Origin: Paenibacillus alginolyticus DSM 5050 = NBRC 15375 | GTDB taxonomy: Bacteria > Bacillota > Bacilli > Paenibacillales > NBRC-103111 | Length of the DNA: 39,594 bases | Reading direction: 5' to 3' | NCBI RefSeq assembly: GCF_000422905.1 | Contig: NZ_AUGY01000078.1 | Location: 1 to 39,594 of the forward strand | In this document: positions 1 through 8,072 of the stretch, one piece after another | Layout: each line of letters starts with the position of its first letter | Numbering within the stretch: position 1 is the stretch's first letter | Made by a program: the position numbers and the translations under genes | The notes under the pieces: model-generated | What the model saw: the letters and a program-made list of their open reading frames with translations, nothing else | What the model was told of the DNA's origin: nothing | Databases searched by the model: none

Positions 1-35
1 TGCTCTTCTGTCAAGAAAGTGGACACTCCTAATTT

Positions 36-869
36 TCAGGCAGTGCGTCTATAATACTGCTGCTCAAAGCGTAGAGGGGACACATAGCCTAGCGTACTGT
101 TGGATCTTTTGCGGTTGTAAAATAATTCAAGGTAACGATACAGCTTCTCATAGGCTTCCTGCTTCGTTTTGAATGTCGGGGTGCAGTAAATAAGTTCGCG
201 CTTTAAAATGCTATGAAATGCCTCGATACAGGCATTATCATAGCAGTTCCCTTTACGACTCATGCTAGCTCTCATTCGATAGGTTTTGAGCTGTTTACGG
301 TAGTCACTGGACGCGTACTGAGCGCCACGATCAGAATGATGAATAAGATTCTTTTTAGGCTTCTTTGCGCGATAGGCTTGTTTTAATGCGTCTAGCACGA
401 GGTCTGTCGTCATGCTGTCGCTCAGTTTCCAGCCTACAATCTGTTTCGTATACAGATCCATTACGCTTGCTAAGTACAGTTTTCCTTCACGACAGGGAAT
501 GTAGGTAATGTCAGCTACCCATTTTTCATTGGGTTTTGTCGCTGAAAAGTCTTGCTCGAGTACATTTGGAGCGATGGGTTCATTGTGTTTCGAATCCGTT
601 GTTGTTACTCTGAATTTCTTTGACATACAAGAGCGAAGGCCTTGTTCACGCATGATCTTGCCGACAGTACGCTCAGATACCCGCAATTCTTCCTTTTTAA
701 GTTCATTCCAGATCCTTGGACTTCCGTACCGTTGATCAGAGTCCTTAAAGTGAAACTTAATCCGCTCTGTTAGCATCTCTTTGTGTTTTTGCTGTTCGGA
801 CGGTGCTGCCGTACGCCATTTGTAATAGCCGCTCCTGGATACTTTAAGCACGCTGCACATCTTCTCCAC
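36..869 (-). CDS. IS3-family transposase OrfB (DDE integrase domain)
   Basis: Catalytic half of the transposase. It has an HTH_21-like start (KVSRSGYYKWR) followed by an rve integrase core with the D-D-E signature: DITYIP, HHSDRGAQY and CYDNACIEAFHSILKRE, the last typical of IS3 elements. The frame stays open upstream of its first ATG, through a stretch reading KKGGAHLQQTKELRFQF, to the A6G slippery site in orfA. The functional product is therefore probably an OrfAB fusion made by -1 frameshifting, and the ATG at 869 is only a formal start. No internal stop is present, so the element may be active. Confidence 0.93.
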   Translation of the reverse strand: MEKMCSVLKVSRSGYYKWRTAAPSEQQKHKEMLTERIKFHFKDSDQRYGSPRIWNELKKEELRVSERTVGKIMREQGLRSCMSKKFRVTTTDSKHNEPIAPNVLEQDFSATKPNEKWVADITYIPCREGKLYLASVMDLYTKQIVGWKLSDSMTTDLVLDALKQAYRAKKPKKNLIHHSDRGAQYASSDYRKQLKTYRMRASMSRKGNCYDNACIEAFHSILKRELIYCTPTFKTKQEAYEKLYRYLELFYNRKRSNSTLGYVSPLRFEQQYYRRTA

Positions 870-907
870 TGGAAACTCAGAGCGATGATCTTCAATGAAT
901 TGAAACC

Positions 908-1225
908 TTAATTCTTTGGTTTGCTGAAGATGTGCACCGCCTTTTTTACGATAGCCAATTCCTCTTCTACATCAGCTAAACGGCGGTCTTTCTGACTCAG
1001 TTCACGTTCTTTTTCTTTCAACAGTTGCTCGAGTTCTCGAACCCGTTCACTTTGATTGACGGATTCATTTTTAAACTCGCGGTATTTTGCTTTCCAAGCA
1101 TGTAGCGTTTTCGCAGGTATGTCCAGTTCGAGTGCAATCTCCTCTACAGACTTTGTCTGCTCTTGCAAATACTTTGCTGTTTGACGTCTAAATTCTTCAT
1201 TGAATGATCTCCGCTGCCCACTCAT
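908..1225 (-). CDS. IS3-family OrfA (HTH transposase subunit)
   Basis: A 105-residue OrfA with an N-terminal helix-turn-helix (RRSFNEEFRRQTAKYL, then VEEIALELDIPAKTLHAWK) and a leucine-zipper-like coiled coil (VRELEQLLKEKERELSQK) that usually mediates multimerisation. An AGGAGGTG ribosome binding site lies five bases before the ATG. Its 3' end contains the slippery heptamer that shifts ribosomes into orfB. Alone, OrfA of this group binds the IS ends and regulates transposition. Confidence 0.92.
   Translation of the reverse strand: MSGQRRSFNEEFRRQTAKYLQEQTKSVEEIALELDIPAKTLHAWKAKYREFKNESVNQSERVRELEQLLKEKERELSQKDRRLADVEEELAIVKKAVHIFSKPKN
941..947 (-). promoter_or_regulatory. Programmed -1 frameshift slippery site (A6G)
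   Basis: The minus strand reads A-AAA-AAG in the orfA frame (…GTA AAA AAG GCG…). A -1 slip here enters a frame open for the whole of orfB. A6G is the known slippery heptamer of IS150-type elements. A downstream pseudoknot was not modelled. Confidence 0.8.
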
Positions 1226-1295
1226 GTGAACACCTCCTAGTTATGATTATTATCTAATTCTCTTAGTGAGGTGTCCACTTCTTATTCTAGGTGCA

Positions 1296-1430
1296 GTTTT
1301 CCAGTTAGATGACCGTTTCGAGCAATTAACGCCAAATGAACAGGAGGAATCCTGTTAGATTTCGCTCCGTATCGAAACAAAATAGAGGCTGCTCGCTAGG
1401 TTATTGACCTTTTGAGTCAGCCTCTTTGTT
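1296..1430 (+). repeat. Dispersed repeat, copy 1 (3' coding remnant plus terminator)
   Basis: This stretch is about 90% identical, by eye, to the reverse complement of 20794-20924. Read on the plus strand the second copy encodes a C-terminal tail (QLTPNELEEFLLDFAPYR…EAAR-stop). In copy 1 small indels break that frame. Both copies end with GAGGCTG…CAGCCTC followed by T residues, a rho-independent terminator. The parent gene is not recognised; it looks like the 3' end of a mobile-element gene. The IS3 element sits exactly at the left edge of this copy. Confidence 0.7.
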
Positions 1431-1522
1431 TTGTTGGGTTCATATGATATCTCAGAACGGAAAAATGTACGTATTATTCCGAAGTGTATCTATTAGAAAA
1501 TTGAATCTTGTAGTATAAATAT

Positions 1523-1536
1523 AGAAAGCGCTATCA
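1523..1536 (+). promoter_or_regulatory. Candidate CcpA (cre) operator upstream of the GH95 gene
   Basis: AGAAAGCGCTATCA matches the catabolite-responsive element consensus TGWAANCGNTNWCA at 13 of 14 positions. It lies about 90 bp upstream of the fucosidase start, next to a TATAAA box at 1514-1519 without a clear -35. Carbon catabolite repression of a sugar-releasing enzyme would fit; this is inference from motif and position. Confidence 0.45.
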
Positions 1537-1625
1537 GGGGGGCAACTAGAGCTTTGAGCAGAAGTCGAAGCATGTTGCATACAATTAAATCGAATGAATT
1601 TAAATAAAAGTGAGGAGATAGAAAA

Positions 1626-3968
1626 ATGAAGCTTCAATATTTCTCAGCAGCAGAAAAGTGGACAGAGGCGCTGCCCATTGGTAATGGCCGACTCGGTGCC
1701 ATGATATTTGGTGGGGTGATGAACGAACATTTGCAATTAAATGAAGACACATTGTGGTCCGGTTCCCCAAAGGAAGGCAACAATCACAGAGCCAAAGAAG
1801 TACTTCCAGAAGTCCGCCGTCTTCTCATGGATAGTAAATTTATAGAAGCAGATAAGCTGAGTAAGGAAATGTTGGGTCCGTACACACAATCCTATATGCC
1901 GCTTGGCAACTTGCACCTTAAGTTTGATCACGGAGATCTTTATCAATCTTATCAACGGAGCCTATCTCTTCAAGAAGGAATATCTCGTGTGGAGTATCGG
2001 ATTGGCAATGTTACATACAGCCGGGAAATGTTTGCTTCCCATCCGGACCAAGTGATTGTGCTTCGTTTGCAAGCAAGCAAAACGGGGATGTTGAACCTGC
2101 ATATTAAGCTGGATAGTCAGCTCAATTATCGAACGGATACATTTGAAAATGATCTGCTGCTTAAGGGAACTGCACCTGAACATGTGGATCCGAATTACTA
2201 TGCGACCGATAATCCGGTTGTATACGGTGATCCTATAACTGCAGAAGCGATACGTTTTGAAGCTCGTCTAGGGGCAGTGTTGGATGACGGTAAGCTGCAA
2301 GTCGATCATGACGGCATGCATATTCTTGGAGCTACGGGAGTCACTCTCTATTTCGTGGCAGAGACTAGCTTTAACGGTTATGACAAATCGCCAGGCAGAC
2401 AGGGGAAGGATCCTGAGCCTCTTGTTGCCCGAGCGCTGGAGTTGGTGAAGGCGCAATCGTATGATTCACTGCGACGCAAACACATTGAGGATCATCAAGC
2501 TCTATTTAATCGGGTAGAGCTTAGCTTGGGTGAAACCGTTGCGCCAGCCGATTTATCGACGAAAGAGCGGATATCCGAATATGGGGCTAAGGATCCCGGA
2601 CTGGTTGAGCTCTTATTTCATTATGGCCGTTATCTGATGATTGCCAGCTCTCGTCCAGGCACGCAACCGGCTAATTTGCAGGGCATTTGGAATAAAGAAA
2701 TACGGCCGCCGTGGAGCAGCAACTATACGCTTAACATTAATGCACAAATGAATTATTGGATGGTAGAAACCTGCAATCTTGCGGAATGCCATGAGCCTTT
2801 CCTCCATTTTATCGGAAGATTGTCGCAGAACGGAAAGAAAACAGCAGATGTCAATTATGGGGCTCGTGGCTGGACGGCACATCATAATACGGATATTTGG
2901 TGCCAAGCCTCACCTGTAGGTGATTATGGTCAAGGAGATCCTGTTTGGGCTTTATGGCCGATGGGGGGACCCTGGACAACACAGCATTTATGGGAGCACT
3001 ATGCATTTGGCAAGGATGACACTTTCTTGCGCAATTATGCTTATCCTATTATGAAAGAAGCAGCGCTTTTTTGCTTGGATTGGTTGGTAGATGACGGTTC
3101 TGGCCGATTAATTACCATGCCATCTACGTCTCCGGAACACAAATTTGTGACCGCAGAAGGAAAAGCAGGTGTTAGTGCGGCAGCCACTATGGATATGTCA
3201 ATCATTTGGGATTTGTTTACAAATTGTATAGAAGCATCAGACATTTTGCAAATGGATGCTGACTTCCGTCTAGAATTGGAAGATGCGCGAAGTCGCTTAT
3301 TTCCGATGCAAATCGGCAAATATGGCCAGCTTCAGGAGTGGTCTCAGGATTTCGAGGACGAAGATAAGCATCATAGGCATATCTCCCATTTATTCGGCGT
3401 TTATCCTGGCCGTCAGTTGACACAGCATACAACACCGGAGTTATATGCTGCAGCGCAGCAATCCTTGAATAGGCGCGGAGATGAGGGGACGGGATGGAGT
3501 CTCGGCTGGAAAGTGGGATTATGGGCCCGATTTGGAGATGGAAACCGGGCGCTAGACCTTATTGCCAATCTGCTTAGGCTTGTTAAAGATGATACGGAAA
3601 ATTATCAAACGGGCGGTATTTATGCGAATTTGTTTGATGCACACCCCCCGTTTCAAATTGACGGCAATTTTGCCGCGGCATCTGGAATAGCTGAACTTCT
3701 GCTGCAATCACATCAGGGTTATCTTCAATTGCTTCCCGCTTTGCCTGATGCTTGGCCGACAGGCTTCGTTAAAGGCTTAAGGGCACGCGGAGGATTTGAG
3801 GTGAGCATAAAATGGGATAAGGGCGAGATTGTTGAAGCGGAGATTTATTCGCATTCTGGAGGACTTTGCAGCGTTCAGATCGATGCTTTGGTTAAGAGTG
3901 AATTTCAAACGGTGATAGGAAAACGATATTCGCTTTCATTGAATCCGTTGACCGTTCAAGAACATTGA
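1626..3968 (+). CDS. Glycoside hydrolase family 95, probable alpha-L-fucosidase
   Basis: 780 residues, full length for GH95, with no signal peptide, so probably cytosolic and acting on imported oligosaccharides. It begins with the family's N-terminal beta domain (EALPIGNGRLGAMIFGG, NEDTLWSGSP), followed by the (alpha/alpha)6 barrel. The residues matching the known catalytic set are visible: N370 and N372 in NINAQMNYW, E504 in STSPEH, and D679 in FQIDGNFAA. GH95 enzymes invert alpha-1,2-L-fucosyl linkages; some act on alpha-L-galactosides, so the sugar is not certain. A GAGGAG ribosome binding site precedes the ATG. It is a single gene closed by its own terminator, and a cre-like site upstream suggests catabolite control. 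No sugar transporter lies next to it. Confidence 0.93.
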   Translation: MKLQYFSAAEKWTEALPIGNGRLGAMIFGGVMNEHLQLNEDTLWSGSPKEGNNHRAKEVLPEVRRLLMDSKFIEADKLSKEMLGPYTQSYMPLGNLHLKFDHGDLYQSYQRSLSLQEGISRVEYRIGNVTYSREMFASHPDQVIVLRLQASKTGMLNLHIKLDSQLNYRTDTFENDLLLKGTAPEHVDPNYYATDNPVVYGDPITAEAIRFEARLGAVLDDGKLQVDHDGMHILGATGVTLYFVAETSFNGYDKSPGRQGKDPEPLVARALELVKAQSYDSLRRKHIEDHQALFNRVELSLGETVAPADLSTKERISEYGAKDPGLVELLFHYGRYLMIASSRPGTQPANLQGIWNKEIRPPWSSNYTLNINAQMNYWMVETCNLAECHEPFLHFIGRLSQNGKKTADVNYGARGWTAHHNTDIWCQASPVGDYGQGDPVWALWPMGGPWTTQHLWEHYAFGKDDTFLRNYAYPIMKEAALFCLDWLVDDGSGRLITMPSTSPEHKFVTAEGKAGVSAAATMDMSIIWDLFTNCIEASDILQMDADFRLELEDARSRLFPMQIGKYGQLQEWSQDFEDEDKHHRHISHLFGVYPGRQLTQHTTPELYAAAQQSLNRRGDEGTGWSLGWKVGLWARFGDGNRALDLIANLLRLVKDDTENYQTGGIYANLFDAHPPFQIDGNFAAASGIAELLLQSHQGYLQLLPALPDAWPTGFVKGLRARGGFEVSIKWDKGEIVEAEIYSHSGGLCSVQIDALVKSEFQTVIGKRYSLSLNPLTVQEH

Positions 3969-3992
3969 ATGTAGAAGGGCAACAAGGATTGG

Positions 3993-4037
3993 AAAAAGAC
4001 ACCCCATGCTGTATGCTGCATGCTAGGTGTCTTTTTT
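3993..4037 (+). terminator. Rho-independent terminator after the GH95 gene
   Basis: AAAGACACC pairs with GGTGTCTTT around a 20-base, partly self-complementary loop (CATGC/GCATG) and runs into six T. It lies 25 bases after the stop codon. Confidence 0.85.
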
Positions 4038-4125
4038 AACATCAGTCTATTGCAATCCCCCTTGTACCGCACGTGTTAGTTGAGCCGGGGAGGGAGGAAT
4101 GTACGCCAAGCAAATGTGTTTGCAT

Positions 4126-4158
4126 GAAAAAACCGGACCCTTACAAGGGAATCCGGTT
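4126..4158 (-). terminator. Terminator of the minus-strand VOC/DinB pair
   Basis: On the minus strand AACCGGA…TCCGGTT, extended by CCCTT/AAGGG, is followed by six T. It lies about 85 bases beyond the DinB stop codon. Confidence 0.75.
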
Positions 4159-4241
4159 CTCTGACATCAACTGCTTTATTAATCACTGTAGAATTGCGAC
4201 AGTCTTCTCAAGAAAATCGAACTTGCAAGTCCTTAGATTGA

Positions 4242-4628
4242 TTAATCAGTAGGCTTAAGCAGACCATACTCCACCCATTCTTCCAGTGAAGGACCATACA
4301 TGCCAGGTACTTTCAGACCTGCTTGACGCATTAGAACCGTCATTTGACCGCGATGGTGTATCAGATGACAATTTAAGATATAAAGCGTTAATCCATTCGA
4401 CCATTTTTCTCTATGTATATCTTTTATTTCTTTTAATGATTCGTCTGTCCATTGCTCTTTTATTGCGGTAATCATGGATTCACTTGACTGACGAAAGCTA
4501 TTCGCTATTTCCTTTGCAGAAGAGGGAACCTGGCTCCCATGCCCACCCACTGCATCAAATTTTAATCCGGTTTTAGATATCAGATCATGCAAAGAAGTAA
4601 AGATTTTCAACTTTTGACCTTCGTTCAC
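4242..4628 (-). CDS. DinB-family protein, N-terminally truncated
   Basis: 128 residues with the C-terminal part of a DinB-like four-helix fold: the second and third metal-ligand histidines sit in NCHLIHHRGQM, followed by LMRQAGLKVPGMYGP. Family members are usually 150-170 residues; the first helix, with the first metal-binding histidine, appears to be missing. The best start is a GTG that overlaps the stop codon of the upstream VOC gene, giving translational coupling. No good separate ribosome binding site is visible. Either this is a decayed gene joined to its neighbour or a shortened functional form. DinB proteins are often metal-dependent thiol transferases; activity here is doubtful. Confidence 0.7.
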   Translation of the reverse strand: MNEGQKLKIFTSLHDLISKTGLKFDAVGGHGSQVPSSAKEIANSFRQSSESMITAIKEQWTDESLKEIKDIHREKWSNGLTLYILNCHLIHHRGQMTVLMRQAGLKVPGMYGPSLEEWVEYGLLKPTD

Positions 4629-4993
4629 ATATGTTGCAGCCCGATGCGATTGCCTTCACTGTCAATAAACATGCCTAAGTACCCAGCGTTATTTCCAGCA
4701 TATGTTTTCTCCATAATAACTTGTCCACCAGCTTCATGTACGCGTAATAGAATTGTTGCCAGGTCTGGGCTTCCATCCAGGTATACAGTGAGACCCTCTG
4801 TAGATGGTTTGTGATTCGGTCCCTGTACTAAAGCTCCACCATTAAACTGCTCCCGAACCGGGAAAAATGCGTATTCGGAATCATCCATCGGAACCACTTG
4901 CATTTCACACTGAAAAATCTGCTCGTAAAAAGTTTTTGCCCATTTCAAATTCACTACTGGAATCTCAACCCAAATAAACAAACGTTGTAACAT
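4625..4993 (-). CDS. VOC (glyoxalase/bleomycin-resistance) superfamily protein
   Basis: 122 residues with paired beta-alpha-beta-beta-beta modules: FIWVEIPVVNLKWAKTFYEQIF at the start and GGQVIMEKTYAGNNAGYLGMFIDSEGNRIGL at the end, the classic VOC finish. A metal-ligand glutamate is plausible in DSEGN. Start ATG with a GAGG site eight bases upstream. Its stop overlaps the GTG of the DinB-like gene. The substrate cannot be told from sequence; family members include glyoxalases, dioxygenases and antibiotic-binding proteins. Confidence 0.85.
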   Translation of the reverse strand: MLQRLFIWVEIPVVNLKWAKTFYEQIFQCEMQVVPMDDSEYAFFPVREQFNGGALVQGPNHKPSTEGLTVYLDGSPDLATILLRVHEAGGQVIMEKTYAGNNAGYLGMFIDSEGNRIGLQHM

Positions 4994-5126
4994 TTTTCAA
5001 CCTCCATAGACTATAATTTGAATGCGTTTAGCTATTCATAAATATAGACGAATGAGCTGTTCAAAAATCATCGGTACGTCTAAATAAAAGCACGATAGTT
5101 GCTACTTCGATACTGACTGGTAAATT

Positions 5127-6962
5127 TTACTCGTCAGATTGCTTACTGATGGCTGGCCTCGCGTCTAATTGTGTTGGAAGACCAAACCGAGAATACAAGG
5201 CTGTATCTATAAAGGTGTGAATATGACCGATTTTTCCATCTTTAATCTCAAGCACATGTATGCCCCACGGTTTCAAAGTCCCATCGGGTCCATCAGGTGC
5301 ATATTGGGCATAGGCAGGATTTTTACCATTGGCGCTGACCGGAAGGAGCCGGGAACCAAAACAATGGCTTCGCGTGGCTGCATAGAAGGAAGCGAGGTTG
5401 GCATGGCCGCGAACCCACATGACGAAAGGCGGCATCGATAAGCTTGCGTTCTCATGAAATAACTCCATTAGCACATCGATATCGTATCGTTCAAAAGCTT
5501 CCACGTAACGGGTGAGAAGTTGGCGGTCTGCCTCGGCGTCCATATCCCGAAGCTCATCCGACCGAAGGTTCGCACGAGTCATCGTCGCCCGCGCTCTTTG
5601 TAAGGCACTGTTGACAGCCACTGAGGTCATTCCCATTGCTTCCGCAGTTTGTTTGGCCGACCATCTGAGGACATCATTTAGAATGAGCACCGCGCGTTGG
5701 CGGGGTGGTAAGGTTTGCAGCAGAGCAATAAAGGACAATCGCAGGGTATCCTTCCGAACTAGAAGATCTACTGGATCGCATGCAGTGTCAGGCACCGGCC
5801 AAATCCATGATGTATGGGGTAAAACCGTTCGAGGTTCCACAATCGAAACGGCGGGTCCAGACAGGTCCATTGGAAGTGCACGGCGCTTTGTGTATCGCAG
5901 CTTATCTAGACAAACGTTTGTAGCAATGCGGTAAATCCAGGATCTAGGAGAGGCTTCCTGCCTAAATTGGTCCCAACTTTGCCAGGCGCGAATAAGGGTG
6001 TCCTGAACAGCATCGTCAGCATCGAAAATTGACCCTAACATTCTGTAACAGTATGAAGTTAGCTCCGTCCTAAACTCTTCGAACAACTCTAGCTCTATAG
6101 GCTTTTCGGTCATATTACCTCTATTATGATATTTGAATTTTCTAAGTAAACTCTTCAAACGCTCAGAAGTAGCCGGCGAAGCAGTAAAAATCATAATCTT
6201 CAGATCCTGATTACCCGGTGGCTGCAAGGTTACATGCTCAAATTCCATCTCCCCTATGCAAGGATCCTTCCATCGTTTGTGGCAGTCAGCAACCAACTGA
6301 ACGTCATGTCGCGGCCAATAAGAACGGAACAATTCGCTTATCTGCATAAATTCCTCCGTCAATTTCCCAAATCTCTCGTCTTGCGGGAAGTGCGCGTAAT
6401 CAGCACGAAACTGTGCAATCATGACCTGCGCTTTGGCATCCCAATCCAGATTATTCGTTCGAAGAGAAGAATCGGTCAAGAAACGTCGCATCCAGTTAGT
6501 GTGCTGCCCTGATCCCTTAGAAAATTCCGGCAGGTGAAACACGATTTCTGCTGCTTGATTCCACATCAACAAATCCCAATATCGCCCCAATATGAACGCA
6601 GGATTCGGTTCAAGAGCCAGCACCGTGCGCTCCAAACCAGCGCTTACCTCTTGTTCGGGTTTATCTCCCTTCACTTCAGCTGCCTTTGCCAACATGTGAA
6701 GATGACGACGTTCATCAACAGACAACTTTAGTGCTTCGGCCAAGCTATCAAGCACTTGTTCGGAAGGATTGATATCTCTGCCCTGCTCCAAAGAGGTATA
6801 CCATGAAGTACCCATATGGGCAAGCTGGGCTACTTCTTCGCGGCGCAACCCGGGCGTTCGGCGACGCCCGTATGACGGCAGCCCCACTTCCTCTGGAGTA
6901 AGGCGTTCTCGACGTGCTCGCAAAAAATCGCCAAGCGATAAGCTAGGAGGGTTCTCTTTCAT
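5127..6962 (-). CDS. Fusion of an XRE/MmyB-type regulator and an ECF sigma factor (SnoaL-tailed)
   Basis: One uninterrupted frame of 611 residues holds two proteins that are normally separate. Residues 1-283 form a complete MmyB-type regulator: XRE helix-turn-helix (RRRTPGLRREEVAQLA, SLEQGRD) and ligand-binding domain (NPAFILGRYWDLLMWNQAA). Residues 284-611 form a complete ECF sigma factor: region 2 near 293-358 (DADDAVQDTLIRAWQSW), region 4 near 406-463 (LPPRQRAVLILNDVLRWS), then a SnoaL-like domain near 478-595. The start at 6962 is chosen for its AAAGGGG site; an upstream in-frame ATG at 7136 would overlap the SDR gene. The sigma part begins at an internal ATG (6113) preceded by AGAGG, so a separate sigma factor of 328 residues could also be made. 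It is divergent from the SDR gene, its likely target. Natural fusion or a lost stop codon are both possible. Confidence 0.85.
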   Translation of the reverse strand: MKENPPSLSLGDFLRARRERLTPEEVGLPSYGRRRTPGLRREEVAQLAHMGTSWYTSLEQGRDINPSEQVLDSLAEALKLSVDERRHLHMLAKAAEVKGDKPEQEVSAGLERTVLALEPNPAFILGRYWDLLMWNQAAEIVFHLPEFSKGSGQHTNWMRRFLTDSSLRTNNLDWDAKAQVMIAQFRADYAHFPQDERFGKLTEEFMQISELFRSYWPRHDVQLVADCHKRWKDPCIGEMEFEHVTLQPPGNQDLKIMIFTASPATSERLKSLLRKFKYHNRGNMTEKPIELELFEEFRTELTSYCYRMLGSIFDADDAVQDTLIRAWQSWDQFRQEASPRSWIYRIATNVCLDKLRYTKRRALPMDLSGPAVSIVEPRTVLPHTSWIWPVPDTACDPVDLLVRKDTLRLSFIALLQTLPPRQRAVLILNDVLRWSAKQTAEAMGMTSVAVNSALQRARATMTRANLRSDELRDMDAEADRQLLTRYVEAFERYDIDVLMELFHENASLSMPPFVMWVRGHANLASFYAATRSHCFGSRLLPVSANGKNPAYAQYAPDGPDGTLKPWGIHVLEIKDGKIGHIHTFIDTALYSRFGLPTQLDARPAISKQSDE

Positions 6963-7025
6963 AGTCTTGTCCCCTTTATCCTGACACTGCCAGTCGTACG
7001 ATAAGCGCAGGAAGGCAGATGATTC

Positions 7026-7042
7026 CAGTATATGTAATACTG
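7026..7042. promoter_or_regulatory. Inverted repeat in the divergent control region
   Basis: CAGTAT-ATGTA-ATACTG is a perfect 6-bp inverted repeat in the 119 bp between the XRE-sigma gene and the SDR gene. It lies 40 bases before the SDR start and overlaps a TGTAATACT box that could serve as an extended -10. Position and symmetry suggest the operator of the XRE domain; this is inference. Confidence 0.45.
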
Positions 7043-7081
7043 CAAGTATAGCACCGACAAAACTTAAGGAGGTAATCGAAA

Positions 7082-7930
7082 ATGAATATTTTTGTAACTG
7101 GGGCAACAGGAAAAGTAGGAAGCCGCTTTGTACCACGCTTGCTGCAGCGCGGTCATAACGTTAGTGTTTTGGTACGTGATGCGACGAAAGCAGATACGTT
7201 TCAACTGCAAGGCACAAATTTGATTGAAGGCGATCTTTTTCAGCCGGAAAATTTCGCTAACGCGCTGAAAGGCGTGGATGTCGTTGTACATCTAGCGGCG
7301 CAATTTCGCGGTGTAGACGAAGCAACTGCGCAAATGTCAAACATCGACGCCAGTATCGCTTTGGCGGAAGCTGCCCTGAAGGCGGATGTTCCGCGATTTG
7401 TATTTGCAAGCACCAACTTATTGTATGGCGCAGGGAATACTAGCGGACCGAGCCGTGAAAATGACCCTTTGCAGCCTGGATTCCTTTATCCTCAGACCAA
7501 AATGGCAGCTGAAGAAGCTTTACTCCAGCTTTATCGTGATAAGGGATTAGGGCTCCGCATCGCACGGTTAGCTTTTGTCTATGGGGAATGCGATCCTCAT
7601 ATTACAGAATTCTTACCGATGATGCGTACATGGCATCCCGCCAAGCGGCTTCACATGGTCCACCATGCGGATGTTAGTCAAGCCCTGCTGCTTGCCGCTT
7701 CCACTCCTGGCATAGATGGCCACATCTATAACGTGGCTGATGATTCTCCGATTACGGTGGCAGAGCTGTTTCAGCTTCATCATCAGTCCGAACAATTAGC
7801 GGCTGAATCCATACAACAACCGTTCAATCCATGGGACATGATCGTGGATACAAGCCGCATACGGAACGAGCTTAACTATCGTCCAGTTTTCCCTTCATTT
7901 TATACAGCAAGAGATGCTGGAGCCTTGTGA
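7082..7930 (+). CDS. Extended SDR, NAD(P)-dependent epimerase/dehydratase-like
   Basis: 282 residues with the Rossmann motif GATGKVG (residues 7-13), the acidic NAD-contact region near LIEGDL, and the YxxxK pair as Y136/K140 (YPQTK). The C-terminal substrate domain is present (HIYNVADDSPITVAEL). An AAGGAGG site precedes the ATG. Members of this group reduce or epimerise nucleotide sugars or small carbonyl compounds; the substrate is not evident. It is divergent from the XRE-sigma fusion, an arrangement common for MmyB-type regulators and the oxidoreductase they control. Confidence 0.88.
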   Translation: MNIFVTGATGKVGSRFVPRLLQRGHNVSVLVRDATKADTFQLQGTNLIEGDLFQPENFANALKGVDVVVHLAAQFRGVDEATAQMSNIDASIALAEAALKADVPRFVFASTNLLYGAGNTSGPSRENDPLQPGFLYPQTKMAAEEALLQLYRDKGLGLRIARLAFVYGECDPHITEFLPMMRTWHPAKRLHMVHHADVSQALLLAASTPGIDGHIYNVADDSPITVAELFQLHHQSEQLAAESIQQPFNPWDMIVDTSRIRNELNYRPVFPSFYTARDAGAL

Positions 7931-8026
7931 TTCATTCATCTTTAATGCCCCCGAACCATAAATACAATGACTTTTGGATATACTGGATTTACAAGAGGTG
8001 TAATCTGAAGGTTATCAATCTGTATA

Positions 8027-8068
8027 AATAAAAAAAGTCCCAAGCTTCTTTATACTAGCTTGGGGCTT
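8027..8068 (-). terminator. Terminator of the NAGPA-domain gene
   Basis: AAGTCCCAAGCT and AGCTTGGGGCTT form a 12-bp stem. On the minus strand it runs into seven T, just after the stop of the glycosidase gene; it may also stop SDR transcripts arriving on the plus strand. Confidence 0.8.
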
Positions 8069-8072
8069 GATA

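Larger units (their letters stand above)
1..1295 (-). mobile_element. IS3-family (IS150 group) insertion sequence
   Basis: The element carries orfA and orfB on the minus strand in the usual -1 frameshift arrangement. Its two ends read inward as TGCTCTTCTGTC...GTGGACAC and TGCACCTAGAAT...GTGGACAC, imperfect terminal inverted repeats starting with TG and sharing AAGTGGACAC. The left tip coincides with base 1 of the window. The right tip abuts a dispersed repeat that occurs elsewhere without an IS. Coding and frameshift signals look intact. The target duplication cannot be checked because the left flank is missing. Confidence 0.88.

Noticed and set aside
1452..1637. Minus-strand 61-residue frame before the fucosidase
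   Set aside because: It overlaps the fucosidase leader, has no ribosome binding site and no recognisable content.
6963..7136. N-terminal extension of the XRE-sigma frame (MVQSGFLLFLLPQL…)
   Set aside because: It overlaps the divergent SDR gene and the promoter region, has no ribosome binding site, and the family start MKENPPSLSL at 6962 has one.
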